A stretch of 64,000 nucleotides of DNA, taken from Tatumella terrea. Its GTDB lineage: Bacteria > Pseudomonadota > Gammaproteobacteria > Enterobacterales > Enterobacteriaceae. Positions 25,255 through 34,362 of the stretch are shown here, piece by piece. Location: contig NZ_BAAAFX010000018.1 in assembly GCF_039523755.1 (NCBI RefSeq), positions 248,001 through 312,000 on the forward strand. The letters are read 5' to 3'. Position numbers and translations under genes: made by a program. Position 1 is the first letter of the stretch, and each line of letters starts with the position of its first letter. Under the pieces are notes generated by a model that worked only from the letters and a program-made list of their open reading frames with translations, was not told the DNA's origin and did no database searches.

Positions 25255-25602
25255 TCAGACTCCCGTCAGAATGGCGTAGTCATCAGCGAGGCGGTCAAAG
25301 GTATCTGCATACCGGATAACCTGCATCACTTCATCTGCACCGGCAGCAACCGGGTCGGATTCAGCAGACTCGCCAATAAGGATGTAATCCCCCTTCTCGG
25401 CACTTGCGTATTCGGACCAGAACGTGTTTTTAACAACCTGCTCTGTGCCAATGTCGCCAATCTTTGCAGACAGGCCGCCCTGATATTCGGCCATAATGGT
25501 TTTCGGTGCAGAGAACCCTAAATGGTCGCCGTACTCGTTAACTCCGAGGCTACTCCAGATCGTGCATGGTGCAGTATATGACCACCTGGATATATCACTC
25601 AT
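25255..25602 (-). CDS. Head closure-like protein
   Basis: The 115-residue product is beta-rich and follows the connector gene order (adaptor, closure, gp10, terminator). I take ATG 25602 (MSDISRW) because it overlaps the stop of the small upstream gene as ATGA; an in-frame ATG at 25611 is the alternative. The role is assigned by position; sequence motifs are weak. Confidence 0.65.
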   Translation of the reverse strand: MSDISRWSYTAPCTIWSSLGVNEYGDHLGFSAPKTIMAEYQGGLSAKIGDIGTEQVVKNTFWSEYASAEKGDYILIGESAESDPVAAGADEVMQVIRYADTFDRLADDYAILTGV

Positions 25603-25769
25603 CTGCACCACCTCACGACCTTAGCGCCTGTGTCGGCAATCTTCCGGCAGAACAGGAACCACTCACCATCCGATTTCAGATACGCCGTGGTTTTCCTGCC
25701 AGTGTCAGTTTCCACCCATACCCGTTCGAGCATTTTCGGTAACCGGTCAGCGATATCAATCCACTCCAT
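25599..25769 (-). CDS. Small DUF551-like protein within connector genes
   Basis: This 56-residue frame begins MEWIDIADRLPK and ends VVRWCR, with a Trp-rich WVETDTG...EWFLFCRK middle that resembles DUF551-type small phage proteins. Its ATG overlaps the stop of the upstream gene and its stop overlaps the next ATG, so translation coupling supports reality. Confidence 0.65.
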   Translation of the reverse strand: MEWIDIADRLPKMLERVWVETDTGRKTTAYLKSDGEWFLFCRKIADTGAKVVRWCR

Positions 25770-26146
25770 CAGCAGCCCCCCACGACTTCAAAGAGACCGA
25801 CCTGATTACTGCTCAGCGGCAGGTCAGACAAGCACCCATTGGTGTCCCATGCCCGGATTTGCTTCAGAAGGTTATCAGTACCGGCAGCATCATAAGCAAA
25901 TGACCTGGAAGCGCCGGACGGTGCTGACTGTGATGATATCTTTCTGGCACCAGACAGGGCCGCAAGACGCAGTGTCGCGTAGATAAGCAGGAGCTTTTGT
26001 GTGCCGTCTGAATATCCGGCCCCGTCCATACAAGCAGAGGATGCGCTGACCTGACCCAGAAGCAGCGTGAGCAGTGCGTCAGGAATCGTGAAGCCCAGCT
26101 CAGCCATCATCGGTTTTACGTCATCAAGCGTGATTTGGGCTGTCAT
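25769..26146 (-). CDS. Head-tail adaptor-like protein
   Basis: This 125-residue, mostly helical protein (VKPMMAELGFTIPDALLTLLLGQV, then LLIYATLRLAALSG) is the first connector gene after the capsid genes, the position of HK97 gp6/lambda W-type adaptors. It has three scattered Cys. Assignment rests on position and helical content. Confidence 0.7.
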   Translation of the reverse strand: MTAQITLDDVKPMMAELGFTIPDALLTLLLGQVSASSACMDGAGYSDGTQKLLLIYATLRLAALSGARKISSQSAPSGASRSFAYDAAGTDNLLKQIRAWDTNGCLSDLPLSSNQVGLFEVVGGC

Positions 26147-26148
26147 GG

Positions 26149-26508
26149 TTATTTACCTTTGGTTGCTTCGGCCAGCGCAGCCTCTGCGGTGTCAGCACGG
26201 TTCTTTTCGGCTTCCAATGCAGTAGCATGTTCCGCTTCTTTTGCGGTTGCGGCATCGGTTAATTCACTAACCTGCGCCAGCGCAGCATCGAGCTTAGCCT
26301 GAATGGCTGAAGTGTCGGTGTCAGTTGAACTTACCGGTGATGCAGTCACCAGTTTCTCGCCTTTCTTTTCAGTCGATTTCTCGGCCTTACCTGCAGCGAC
26401 CCACTTGTCGGCCAGTGAGTCATCAACGTCATAGGTTTTACCAGACTCCAGTTTCTGGAGGCTGGCACCGGCAAAGAGGTTTGAAGCCAGAATCTTTACG
26501 AGTGCCAT
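26149..26508 (-). CDS. Capsid-associated coiled-coil protein
   Basis: The 119-residue product has a small N-terminal domain with KLESGKTYDVDDSLADKWVAAGKA (residues 18-42, common in short phage head proteins) and an Ala/Glu/Lys-rich coiled coil from residue 65 to the end. It lies between the capsid and adaptor genes. It could be a head fibre or assembly protein; function is not established. Confidence 0.65.
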   Translation of the reverse strand: MALVKILASNLFAGASLQKLESGKTYDVDDSLADKWVAAGKAEKSTEKKGEKLVTASPVSSTDTDTSAIQAKLDAALAQVSELTDAATAKEAEHATALEAEKNRADTAEAALAEATKGK

Positions 26509-26517
26509 AACTTATCC

Positions 26518-27594
26518 TTAGCTGTGAGCGTAAACGACTGAGAAGTGACCCTGAATGTCAGTTTTCACCATTAGTCCGGCAGCACCCCAGGTGCGCCATA
26601 CGTAATCGCTGTTATAGAACGGACGCGGATCAGCAACAGTACCGAATGCCTGGCCGACAATCGGCGCGATAACGCCGGACTGCAGCGGAACAATCAGCAC
26701 CTGATTACCGGTGAGCTGCGCATCAACCTTGATGGCAGAAATACCGGACAGTTTAAGCAGTTCTTCGTACACCGTTGGCGCTGCATAGCTGTCGCTGAAA
26801 TACTGCTCCAGATTGGACATGACATCCTGAGATACGTACCAGGTCTGATTGCCGTACTGCAGGTTGGTAACGCGAACTACATCACGTAGCGAGATTGCCT
26901 GGGCGCGAATAGCTTTCGGGTCGGTGGACGTTGCGAGGTTAGTGGCCAAAGTGACCTGAGCAACTCGATCGTCAGCTTTCAGGCCCTTCCACGTTTTACC
27001 GTCGAACTGAACGTAATTACCTTCGCTATCACGGAAGCCATTGAAGATGTAATCCACAAAGGTCCGGCGAATCTGAGCGGTAGATTCTGCCTGAGCGTCA
27101 GAAATCACGTCGAATGCGTCAGGGTTGTTCAGGCGGCCATCACGCCAGTTGAACTTAAAGCCGGTATCATGCACCGGCACCATGGTGCCATCGTAATCGT
27201 ATGCAGTGGCATCCAGTGCAGCACCGATCTGGCCGGACATTGAGGTATGGCCCCACATTTTACCGCCTGACTTCGCGTATTCGTACACAGTTGCATTGAT
27301 ACGTACGGAGCGGGACAGCGGCGTCAGGTCATTCAGCAGAGTGAATTCATCCTGATTGGTGAACTGTGCCAGCACGGTCTGATCGAACGTTTTGTACAGG
27401 TCGGCCGGAGAGCGCACTGCGTTGATACCATTGAGTGTTGAGGCGATATTCACGCGACTGGCAATTTCTTCCATCACGTTCATTCCCTGATGGTTCATTG
27501 CCGCCTGACGCTCCTGATTCAGTTGCGCGAACTGATAGCTGTTAACAGCCAGGTTATTGGTCTTTTCGCCAATAGACTTCGAGAATACAAACAT
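26518..27594 (-). CDS. Major capsid protein
   Basis: This 358-residue protein is in the capsid position, after the protease/scaffold and decoration genes. It has an N-terminal helical arm, LLNDLTPLSRSVRINATVYEY (residues 88-108), and a C-terminal half with YVSQDVMSNLEQYFSD and VLIVPLQSGVIAPIVGQAFG, consistent with an HK97-fold coat of the kind in these phages. AAGGA lies upstream of the ATG at 27594. High expression is expected. Confidence 0.85.
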   Translation of the reverse strand: MFVFSKSIGEKTNNLAVNSYQFAQLNQERQAAMNHQGMNVMEEIASRVNIASTLNGINAVRSPADLYKTFDQTVLAQFTNQDEFTLLNDLTPLSRSVRINATVYEYAKSGGKMWGHTSMSGQIGAALDATAYDYDGTMVPVHDTGFKFNWRDGRLNNPDAFDVISDAQAESTAQIRRTFVDYIFNGFRDSEGNYVQFDGKTWKGLKADDRVAQVTLATNLATSTDPKAIRAQAISLRDVVRVTNLQYGNQTWYVSQDVMSNLEQYFSDSYAAPTVYEELLKLSGISAIKVDAQLTGNQVLIVPLQSGVIAPIVGQAFGTVADPRPFYNSDYVWRTWGAAGLMVKTDIQGHFSVVYAHS

Positions 27595-27604
27595 TCAGTT
27601 ATCC

Positions 27605-28072
27605 TTATTTGAATACTACGCGAACCAGATCACCGGCCACTGCAGTCAGTGCGGTATCTTCTTCGACATAAGCGAACACAGTGTCAGCAGCCACTGCCGG
27701 AGTGTCACCGCTTGCAGGAGTTCCTGCAGAAGCGACCTTAATCTGACCATTAGCAATAGCCACTGGCTGCCCTTTGGTGTACGTGCCTGCCGCTGCAGGA
27801 ATATTCAGGAACATGCCAGACTGTGGCTGGATAGCGACAACCAGGTCGCCCGCCGCAATGGTGTCATCTACCGTTTTGCAGCGCAGATAATCGAAGTTGG
27901 CCACGTACAAGATCGCCGACTCATCACCTGCCACTGATGCAGTGAATTTACCGGCATTGAAATAGCCGACAGTGCCGGGCTGGGTTGCCGCCGCTGCCGC
28001 ACCTTCACGGTTAAGCAGAGGATTGGCGAAGATGCCGCCAGCGTGAATTACGTGTTTACCGTCTTTAGCCAT
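27605..28072 (-). CDS. Head decoration (structural cement) protein
   Basis: The 155-residue Ala/Gly/Val-rich protein has HVIHAGGIFANPLLNREG at the start and repeated short beta units (AAGDLVVAIQPQSGMFLN...VAGDLVRVVF). This resembles phage structural cement proteins that trimerise on the capsid surface. It lies directly upstream of the coat gene. Confidence 0.75.
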   Translation of the reverse strand: MAKDGKHVIHAGGIFANPLLNREGAAAAATQPGTVGYFNAGKFTASVAGDESAILYVANFDYLRCKTVDDTIAAGDLVVAIQPQSGMFLNIPAAAGTYTKGQPVAIANGQIKVASAGTPASGDTPAVAADTVFAYVEEDTALTAVAGDLVRVVFK

Positions 28073-28078
28073 TTGTCA

Positions 28079-29284
28079 TTACTCCGGCATTACTGAGATT
28101 GATTTGGTTTCGGTCGAGTGGTTGAAAGCACCACTCAGGCCGTGCGAGGTGGCGCACTGCGCATACAGTTCTTTCAGAGGCTCACCGTCCAGCGTGTTGA
28201 CCGCAATGTCAGTCATGCCGAATTTGGCCTTAACTGCGGTGCGCATGGTGGCCTTTTCCTGATCAGCGTTAGCGGTCAATCCGGACTTAACGGCAGCCAG
28301 ATCATCAGCGAACGGTTTAAACCACGCTGGCGCTTCCTGATGGTTGCTGGCACTTGCTGTAGCCGCGGCATCAGCAGCCGCTTTGTCGTCTGCCTCTTTC
28401 TTCAGGCGGGCAGATTTTTCTTCCGGTGTTTCGTCCTTTTTTGCTTCTTCTTTCATGGCTTTGTTGTACGCATCCATCAGCTCAGCATCGGACTTACCTT
28501 CAGTTTCGATACCTTTAGCTTTCAGCGCGTTGGTGATGAGTTCTTTCATCGGGTCTGCTTCCTCGTTGGGTTGTTTGCTGTTGGCGCTGAAGAACGCCTT
28601 TAGCTGTTGGAAAAATGTGTGTGCTTCAGGTGTTGGCTCGTCAGGTAACTGGGATTCAGCAAGGTTCACCACCTCGATTTCCTGCTCAGTGCCGTCTGAG
28701 TTAACGAAAATCCCGACACCATCCGCAGGAGTGCCGGCACCAGGTTCATCGAGAAGCACGGCCACATGGTCAAAGTCCATGTTTGTCGCAATCTCGTTGT
28801 ACTTTTTACCTCTGGACTCTCCATTTGCGACAATGCCGGAGTACATCAGGCCGGTTGAGATATGAACCGGGTCGGTGTTTTTACCCGCGGCCATTTCATC
28901 CAGTCGGTTAATAAGGCGCTTGCCATGCTCAGAACCTTCGGCATAGCGACGGTCAACGTACATATCACCGGTTACCTTTCCGCCGGAGTGCTTCACGTTT
29001 TGCAGCCAGGCCCCGACATGGAACTGATTAACAGCCTGCACATCCCGGGCTGAGATATGCTTGCCGTCGATTTTCGGGTGGCCGAGCGGCATCGGGTTTC
29101 GTTCGAGCGTTTTATAGCCCTTGCTGATTTCTGCTGCCGGGTACAACTTCCTGTTCATCACAATGTCATCAACAACAGGCGTGATGCCGCGCACGATGAT
29201 GTGATCGCGTCCGTTGATGGTTTCAGTTGAGATGTTTGAAGCGGAGTTGATGACCGACAGCACGTTTACGCAGTTGCGTGACAT
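28079..29284 (-). CDS. DUF2213 prohead protease/scaffold-like protein
   Basis: This 401-residue protein has a DUF2213 N-terminal domain (residues 20-215: IIVRGITPVVDDIVMNRKLYP, LGHPKIDGKHIS, HVAVLLDEPGAGTPADGVG), thought to be a prohead protease, and a Lys/Glu/Ala-rich C-terminal half with a coiled coil typical of a scaffold. The fused layout is common where no separate scaffold gene exists. It precedes the decoration and coat genes. Catalytic residues cannot be named confidently. Confidence 0.75.
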   Translation of the reverse strand: MSRNCVNVLSVINSASNISTETINGRDHIIVRGITPVVDDIVMNRKLYPAAEISKGYKTLERNPMPLGHPKIDGKHISARDVQAVNQFHVGAWLQNVKHSGGKVTGDMYVDRRYAEGSEHGKRLINRLDEMAAGKNTDPVHISTGLMYSGIVANGESRGKKYNEIATNMDFDHVAVLLDEPGAGTPADGVGIFVNSDGTEQEIEVVNLAESQLPDEPTPEAHTFFQQLKAFFSANSKQPNEEADPMKELITNALKAKGIETEGKSDAELMDAYNKAMKEEAKKDETPEEKSARLKKEADDKAAADAAATASASNHQEAPAWFKPFADDLAAVKSGLTANADQEKATMRTAVKAKFGMTDIAVNTLDGEPLKELYAQCATSHGLSGAFNHSTETKSISVMPE

Positions 29285-29314
29285 GCTGTGTCCTCACTGG
29301 TGGTTTCCAGGCAA

Positions 29315-29337
29315 TAAAAAACCCGCCGTAGCGGGTC
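29315..29337 (-). terminator. Intrinsic terminator after moron 2
   Basis: On the minus strand GACCCGC, loop TACG, GCGGGT and six Ts, placed 17 bp after the moron 2 stop and before the DUF2213 gene. Confidence 0.85.
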
Positions 29338-29353
29338 ATAACTTCTTCACAGA

Positions 29354-29866
29354 TTACTTAAACCTTAACTCTTTCCTTGCATCATCAACGATTAGGTTGA
29401 TCAGTTTTTCTACCTCGGTTGACATCTCGGAATATGCAATATGTTCAGGGTAGTTTTCCTCATAAACCGCTCTATTAGTCTCTATCTCTTCTTTTAAAAA
29501 TTTATCAATATGACTTTTTGTATTCTTACCGAGAGAAATAGGAGCAAGTACATACAGGCGCCTCAACTTTGAACTCACCCTGTTAAATTCTTCCCAATCA
29601 AAACTATAATCGATGTCAGTTTCGAGTTTTTGCTCGGCTTCATGAATACGCTCATAATGCATGGAGGCTTTAGTAAATAAAACACGTATTTCTATGAGCA
29701 AATCCAGCAAATCGCCATAAGAATTATGTTTCTTTTCCCACCACTTCTCTTGGTAGAACTTCGATAAAGCAAATCTGGCTGTTAAGACGGAGGCACAGAT
29801 ACCTGTAATTACTCCTGACGAGTACTTTAATAAAACATCAATAATATCAATTGCATTTGATGTCAT
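29354..29866 (-). CDS. Moron 2: membrane-anchored helical protein
   Basis: This 170-residue protein has one N-terminal membrane segment (about residues 10-30, YSSGVITGICASVLTARFAL) and a charged helical cytoplasmic part with FYQEKWWEKKHNSYGDLLDLL. It splits the head morphogenesis gene from the protease gene and is followed by its own terminator. The DNA is AT-richer than the structural genes on both sides. It looks like cargo expressed in the lysogen, perhaps for exclusion of other phages. No family recognised. Confidence 0.7.
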   Translation of the reverse strand: MTSNAIDIIDVLLKYSSGVITGICASVLTARFALSKFYQEKWWEKKHNSYGDLLDLLIEIRVLFTKASMHYERIHEAEQKLETDIDYSFDWEEFNRVSSKLRRLYVLAPISLGKNTKSHIDKFLKEEIETNRAVYEENYPEHIAYSEMSTEVEKLINLIVDDARKELRFK

Positions 29867-29887
29867 ACATCCCCCTGTAGATTTTAA

Positions 29888-30874
29888 TTAATATATCCTA
29901 TCACGCTCCCACTGTTCACGCTCTTTAGCTAGGCGCTCGACCATGCCGGGATTAACTATCTCCCCGTCATCATCCAGAATCACCGGTATCTGGCTGCAGT
30001 AGCAGTTATAACGATTGCCGTTCTGCGAATACCACTCTTCGATTTCCTCCGGCGTATACGTGTGACCATGCCGGGCAACATGCCATGCGCGGGACGTCGG
30101 TTTGAGTGCCGACAGGTGCAGCATTTTGGTGTTCAGCCCGAGAGTATCGCGGGGCCAGACTGTTTCTGTTCGCTGAGCATTGCGAAGTGCCCCGACCAGC
30201 TCAGTCTGAGCGATGTTCTTTGCGCTGCTCATTGACACATCAAGCCGCTTACTGACTATCTGCGCCGTTTCACGCGGATTGATACCACGCGCAACCGCAT
30301 CAGTAATGACACTGGATAAATCAGCCCGGGCTTTATCGCTGATACCTTTCCAGTCGCTGTATGTGGCTACCTGCGCACTGGCTATCTGGTTCAGCACACC
30401 GGGTGATGACAACCGGTCGGCCAGCGTGACTTGCTGCTCGTAAAGCGCGGACTGTACCGAAAGATTACTGACGGCCATTTGCGTGCCACGTTCATATTCA
30501 TCCTGCACGTAACCCATCGCCCATACATTTTGCTCACCACCCTGCAACAGCCATTTATCCAGAATCGCCTGAGCGCTCTGTAACAGACTGGCCAGCTTCG
30601 CGGCGGTCATGTCGTAGAGGTACTTTCCGATATTCACCTGGAACAGCGTGGCGGGGCCTGATTCATTGTTACAGGCCAGATATCCCTGCCGGGCGTTGGT
30701 TTGCACTTCTGAGCCTGTTAGTTGCAGGTCAAATAGTGTTTTGAGGTCCGTTTTAATACCGAGGTAGCGCGTTTCGATGTCGCTAAACATCCGGCTTACC
30801 TGCCGTGATGATTGTGTCGGGTCAGCTTTGTTGCGTGGTATTACCGGCGTCCTGAGAACCATTTTCGTCATCAT
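29888..30874 (-). CDS. SPP1 gp7/MuF-type head morphogenesis protein
   Basis: The 328-residue protein has the minor-head domain near the C-terminus: IAQTELVGALRNAQR (residue 222 on), then WHVARHGHTYTPEEIEEW and NRYNCYCSQIPV with the Cys/His cluster typical of the family. It is encoded directly after the portal gene and overlaps it by 53 bp. MuF-type proteins bind the portal inside the head. Several in-frame ATGs (30874, 30871, 30862) leave the start uncertain. Confidence 0.8.
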   Translation of the reverse strand: MMTKMVLRTPVIPRNKADPTQSSRQVSRMFSDIETRYLGIKTDLKTLFDLQLTGSEVQTNARQGYLACNNESGPATLFQVNIGKYLYDMTAAKLASLLQSAQAILDKWLLQGGEQNVWAMGYVQDEYERGTQMAVSNLSVQSALYEQQVTLADRLSSPGVLNQIASAQVATYSDWKGISDKARADLSSVITDAVARGINPRETAQIVSKRLDVSMSSAKNIAQTELVGALRNAQRTETVWPRDTLGLNTKMLHLSALKPTSRAWHVARHGHTYTPEEIEEWYSQNGNRYNCYCSQIPVILDDDGEIVNPGMVERLAKEREQWERDRIY

Positions 30875-32273
30875 TCAGCGGGTCCTTACCTGTTTGTTTA
30901 GTGTTCGGGTCCGGCGGTGGCACTTCCGGCACCGGCTCAAGGCCGCCAGCTGCACGGATTTCATTTTCAGTGATGGATGAACGCCCTAATGCCGCCTGTG
31001 ATTTCTGAGCCACATCAGCGATGGTAGACATGTTCGCCAGCTTTTCCGTATCACCAGGAGCCAGCAAGTCAGACCAAGTGATAGTGACTTCATCATTTGC
31101 GGGCGCATCTATAGCCCCGATGGTCCACAGCCGGGTAATTACCGCCGTCACAACGTCTGTCTGGAATCCATTCCGCCGGGAATTGCACCGGCCAGCCCAC
31201 GCTGATTTGTCTTCAGTAGATGCCAGATTACCGGTTTGCTTCCCGAACAGGATATTGAACGGGCACTGAATCGTTGACGTGTAGCTGTTTGCTGACACAG
31301 TCCATGACGGAGTTGGATCGGCAGCAGCTACTGACAGAACCGATGTGGTGCCGGACTGAGTAACCAGCGCCGAATCAGTGCCGCGATTCAGCTTCATCAT
31401 CTTATCGTTCATGGCCTCGCCGAGGTCTTTATACCCAGCGTCTTTTGCCATCTGACTGATAGTGGAAAGGTCTGTTTGCGCGTCGAACGCAATCCCCAAC
31501 TGACGACTGGCGTTCTTCAGGAACCCCTCAGCACTGCCGCCTTTGGTTTTCTCAATGTCCAGCAAGTCGTTATAACCGGCCTCATTCAGCGGGATGCCGG
31601 ACAGGATATTTTCGTCTTCCGCACCTTCCGCGAGGATGATTACCCGATCCGGATGCACCGTAACGCTGCGTGTCGGACCATATGAGCCGTTATCGTCAAT
31701 CGGCTGTTCGTTAAACTGGTATTCAGTCGGCTGGCCGTAGGTATCAGACAGCGTGTCGATATCGTAGCTGGCCGGCTTAATTTGCGACTCCCATGCGGGG
31801 ATCATCCGGACAATCGCTTTCTCACCCAGACGCCTGACTGTGGCCACGTCAACAGGCTTGTCCCACGTATTGCCATCTTTAATTTGCAGCAGTAATGCTG
31901 AGTACCGACCAACGAGATTACGCCGGTCAGCGTCCTTAATTTTCGACCAGAAGCGCTTCATCACCCGGGTAATCATGACTTCCCATTCAGTGTTTTGTGC
32001 CGCCTCGTCAGACTCCGGACCTTCGATGATGGTTGGCAAATCTATCCAGCACGAATCAAGCGTTTTATGAACACCGGAGTATGCCGCAGAGTTGCGCCGG
32101 TAAGCGCGATACAGAAGGTCAAACGGGACGCTATCGGGATAGCCGAATTCATCCCATAGCTTTGTGCGTTTCGTGTTGCCGTTAAACTGGCTGGCGTACA
32201 GCATTCGTTGCCGCCCTACCGACTCAGCAAGGGCATTGACGAGGAATTGTTCGCCATTGGTTAATTCACTCAC
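30822..32273 (-). CDS. Portal protein (DUF1073 type)
   Basis: This 483-residue protein matches the DUF1073 portal family: GVHKTLDSCWIDLPTIIEGPE near residue 65, VRMIPAWESQI near 165 and VHPDRVIILAEG near 218. The C-terminal third (WTVSANSYTSTIQCPFNILFGKQTGNLAS) is also typical. The start is GTG at 32273 with AAGGAG eight bases upstream. It lies between the large terminase and the MuF protein, the standard order. It forms the dodecameric DNA entry ring. Confidence 0.88.
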   Translation of the reverse strand: MSELTNGEQFLVNALAESVGRQRMLYASQFNGNTKRTKLWDEFGYPDSVPFDLLYRAYRRNSAAYSGVHKTLDSCWIDLPTIIEGPESDEAAQNTEWEVMITRVMKRFWSKIKDADRRNLVGRYSALLLQIKDGNTWDKPVDVATVRRLGEKAIVRMIPAWESQIKPASYDIDTLSDTYGQPTEYQFNEQPIDDNGSYGPTRSVTVHPDRVIILAEGAEDENILSGIPLNEAGYNDLLDIEKTKGGSAEGFLKNASRQLGIAFDAQTDLSTISQMAKDAGYKDLGEAMNDKMMKLNRGTDSALVTQSGTTSVLSVAAADPTPSWTVSANSYTSTIQCPFNILFGKQTGNLASTEDKSAWAGRCNSRRNGFQTDVVTAVITRLWTIGAIDAPANDEVTITWSDLLAPGDTEKLANMSTIADVAQKSQAALGRSSITENEIRAAGGLEPVPEVPPPDPNTKQTGKDPLNDDENGSQDAGNTTQQS

Positions 32274-32284
32274 TGAGTGGCTCC

Positions 32285-33763
32285 TTAGAAGAAGATTGCA
32301 CCGATTTGCTTACGGTTACGTTTAGTCACTGCGAAATAGCGAAAGGCGTCAGAGCCGTGTGATGTCCAATCGTGATACGGCTTGTCTTTCCAGCACCCGC
32401 GCTTGTCATCCCATTCCTTACGGTAGGACTCCAGTGCCAGGATGCCGTCAGCGCATTTCACATCGTCGAATACGCAATGCTTCAGGATTTCACGGGCCGA
32501 CTCTATGCCGGTTGCTACGGACTCTTTTGGTACAACCTGGAAGCGTATTGAATATCTCTGCCCGTCGATTACATACCCTTCCCGTGCAATCTCTTTACGG
32601 GATTTGGCATCGCTACCAAATTCACGGTTGTCGATGTCGTGCGGCCCCCAGTGTTCACCGTATTCATAGCCGCGGTCTTTCAGCACTTTCATGTAGTGCC
32701 GCAGACCTTCACCGCTGTTTTCGTAGTAGTCGACGATGTGATATTCCTCACCGACAAACCGGACGAACCAGATAGACGTTGAGTCACCGACACCAATATC
32801 CCAGTAAGTGTGAACCGGCAGATGTGAGTTATCAGGCAGTGTTCCAATGCGCTTCTGCTCGTACAGCCAGCGGAACTGCTTGGCGTAATACGCACCCTCA
32901 ACAGACTGCTGGAATGCTTCGGCGGGAATGGTTGGATATTCCCGCTTCATGTCATCACCGAGCGTTTTCTCTTTGGCGTAATACCAGGCTTTCTGCCGGT
33001 CGTTCAGCGCAATGTCATGCTTAGCCTCAATCTCAGCGAAATATTCGCTCAGACGCTGCGGTATTGGCTCCACCGGGTCGATTGCATACAGGGGGTTCTT
33101 CCACCATGAGAAAAAGAAGAACTTCCAGTCGAGATTCGACAGCGGCTTGCCCTGCATCTGTGCCTTTTCGGCAGTCTGGCAGTAATCGAAGAAGTAACCG
33201 GCGCGACCTTCGGCTGTGCTCTCAATTGTGGTGAAGCAGTCAGTCGATACGGCCTCAAAGGCACCAGTCACAATCTCCCGGGCTTTGTCAGGAAACTTGG
33301 CGCATATCTTCCCGAATTCGGAAACGTGCAGATAACGCAGCGTTCCACCACGGAATGACGTGCTGATGTAGAGTGAGCCGCCTTTGCTGAATACCAGTTC
33401 GCCGGCAGCGTCATTACTGGCCGGGTTTGCCGCTTTGATACCATCAGGCAAGCGGTCGTAGGCGTATTTAATTTTCTCCCTGAACAGGCGCTTTGCATCA
33501 TTCAGGGTGTGAGCTATCAGGGCGCATCTGGCTGCCTCAAACAGTGCTGCATCCAGCTGGATAATGCAGACCTCAGTCGTGAAACCTAACTGGCGGGCTT
33601 TCAGGATGATGTTGCGGGTGTGTATCCCTTCAAAATATTCAAGCTGCTCCGGCGTCATCGTGAACCGGACGGGCTTACCTTCTTTGTCGGTAATCCAGTA
33701 AAGGTGATTTAGACGCCAGAGCTTATCCCTCAGTAATGCGAGGTGTTCCGGCTTCATGGTCAC
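32285..33763 (-). CDS. Terminase large subunit
   Basis: This 492-residue packaging motor has a variant Walker A KARQLGFTT near residue 55, a Walker B region LHVSEFGKI near 143 and the RNase H-like nuclease start YWDIGVGDSTSIW near 322. DGILALESYRKEWD near 447 and SHGSDAFRYFAV near 470 carry further acidic positions. It overlaps the small subunit gene by four bases. The set is complete, so packaging should work. Confidence 0.9.
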   Translation of the reverse strand: MTMKPEHLALLRDKLWRLNHLYWITDKEGKPVRFTMTPEQLEYFEGIHTRNIILKARQLGFTTEVCIIQLDAALFEAARCALIAHTLNDAKRLFREKIKYAYDRLPDGIKAANPASNDAAGELVFSKGGSLYISTSFRGGTLRYLHVSEFGKICAKFPDKAREIVTGAFEAVSTDCFTTIESTAEGRAGYFFDYCQTAEKAQMQGKPLSNLDWKFFFFSWWKNPLYAIDPVEPIPQRLSEYFAEIEAKHDIALNDRQKAWYYAKEKTLGDDMKREYPTIPAEAFQQSVEGAYYAKQFRWLYEQKRIGTLPDNSHLPVHTYWDIGVGDSTSIWFVRFVGEEYHIVDYYENSGEGLRHYMKVLKDRGYEYGEHWGPHDIDNREFGSDAKSRKEIAREGYVIDGQRYSIRFQVVPKESVATGIESAREILKHCVFDDVKCADGILALESYRKEWDDKRGCWKDKPYHDWTSHGSDAFRYFAVTKRNRKQIGAIFF

Positions 33764-34275
33764 CCCTTAGATAATGAGTCCATCAGATCGGACAATGTGT
33801 CTGTCTCGCTGCTCTTCTCGCCGCTGTCGATGTTGTAGGCTTCACGTTCTGCCTTGATGACTTTAATCTGAGCGTCCACGCCGGCAGTGATTGAGCGGGA
33901 CATGGCAGCATGGTTGTCCTCTGTGATTTCCGCATCTTCGAGGAAAGTGCGGAGCTTATTGGTGATGCCGCGCCAGGCGGCCAAACCTTCACGGTGAGCA
34001 ATAACAACTGCTGCAGCTTCGTCAGATGCTTCTTCGATGATTTCGTCATCAGTTCGCACTTTCGACTGCGAACCAGAGGCGCGAACCTCTGCGCGAACTA
34101 ACTTATCCTGCGTGGCCGTTTTGACCTTGTTGGTAAGGTCTCTTTGCCAGTTCTGCTGTGATGCTTTCTTCCTGATGGCGGTATCACTTACACCATGCTT
34201 TTCCGCTATTGCGCGGATGGACAACGAACCAGCCCGGTAAGCCGACTCGATGGCCTCCCAATCTGGTTTTGCCAT
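33760..34275 (-). CDS. Terminase small subunit
   Basis: This 171-residue protein starts with a helix-turn-helix (WEAIESAYRAGSLSIRAIAEKHGVSDTAIRKKA, quoted as residues 6-38) that recognises the packaging site. A central helical oligomerisation part and a C-terminal tail contacting the large subunit follow. It is the first head gene and follows a moron with terminator, so it would depend on Q antitermination from the late promoter. Confidence 0.85.
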   Translation of the reverse strand: MAKPDWEAIESAYRAGSLSIRAIAEKHGVSDTAIRKKASQQNWQRDLTNKVKTATQDKLVRAEVRASGSQSKVRTDDEIIEEASDEAAAVVIAHREGLAAWRGITNKLRTFLEDAEITEDNHAAMSRSITAGVDAQIKVIKAEREAYNIDSGEKSSETDTLSDLMDSLSKG

Positions 34276-34335
34276 TTCTATTCCTTGTTGATTGCATTAA
34301 ACAGCACCCGATAGGATGCTCTATGATGCATACGG

Positions 34336-34357
34336 AAAAACCGCCCAGAGGCGGTTT
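34336..34357 (-). terminator. Intrinsic terminator after moron 3
   Basis: On the minus strand AAACCGCC, loop TCTG, GGCGGT and a run of Ts, only 6 bp past the DUF4145 gene stop. Confidence 0.85.
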
Positions 34358-34362
34358 CATTG

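Noticed and set aside
30822..32273. Anti-CBASS Acb1 activity of the DUF1073 protein
   Set aside because: Some DUF1073 entries are labelled Acb1, but this protein is a full-length portal by position and content, and I see no added phosphodiesterase domain.
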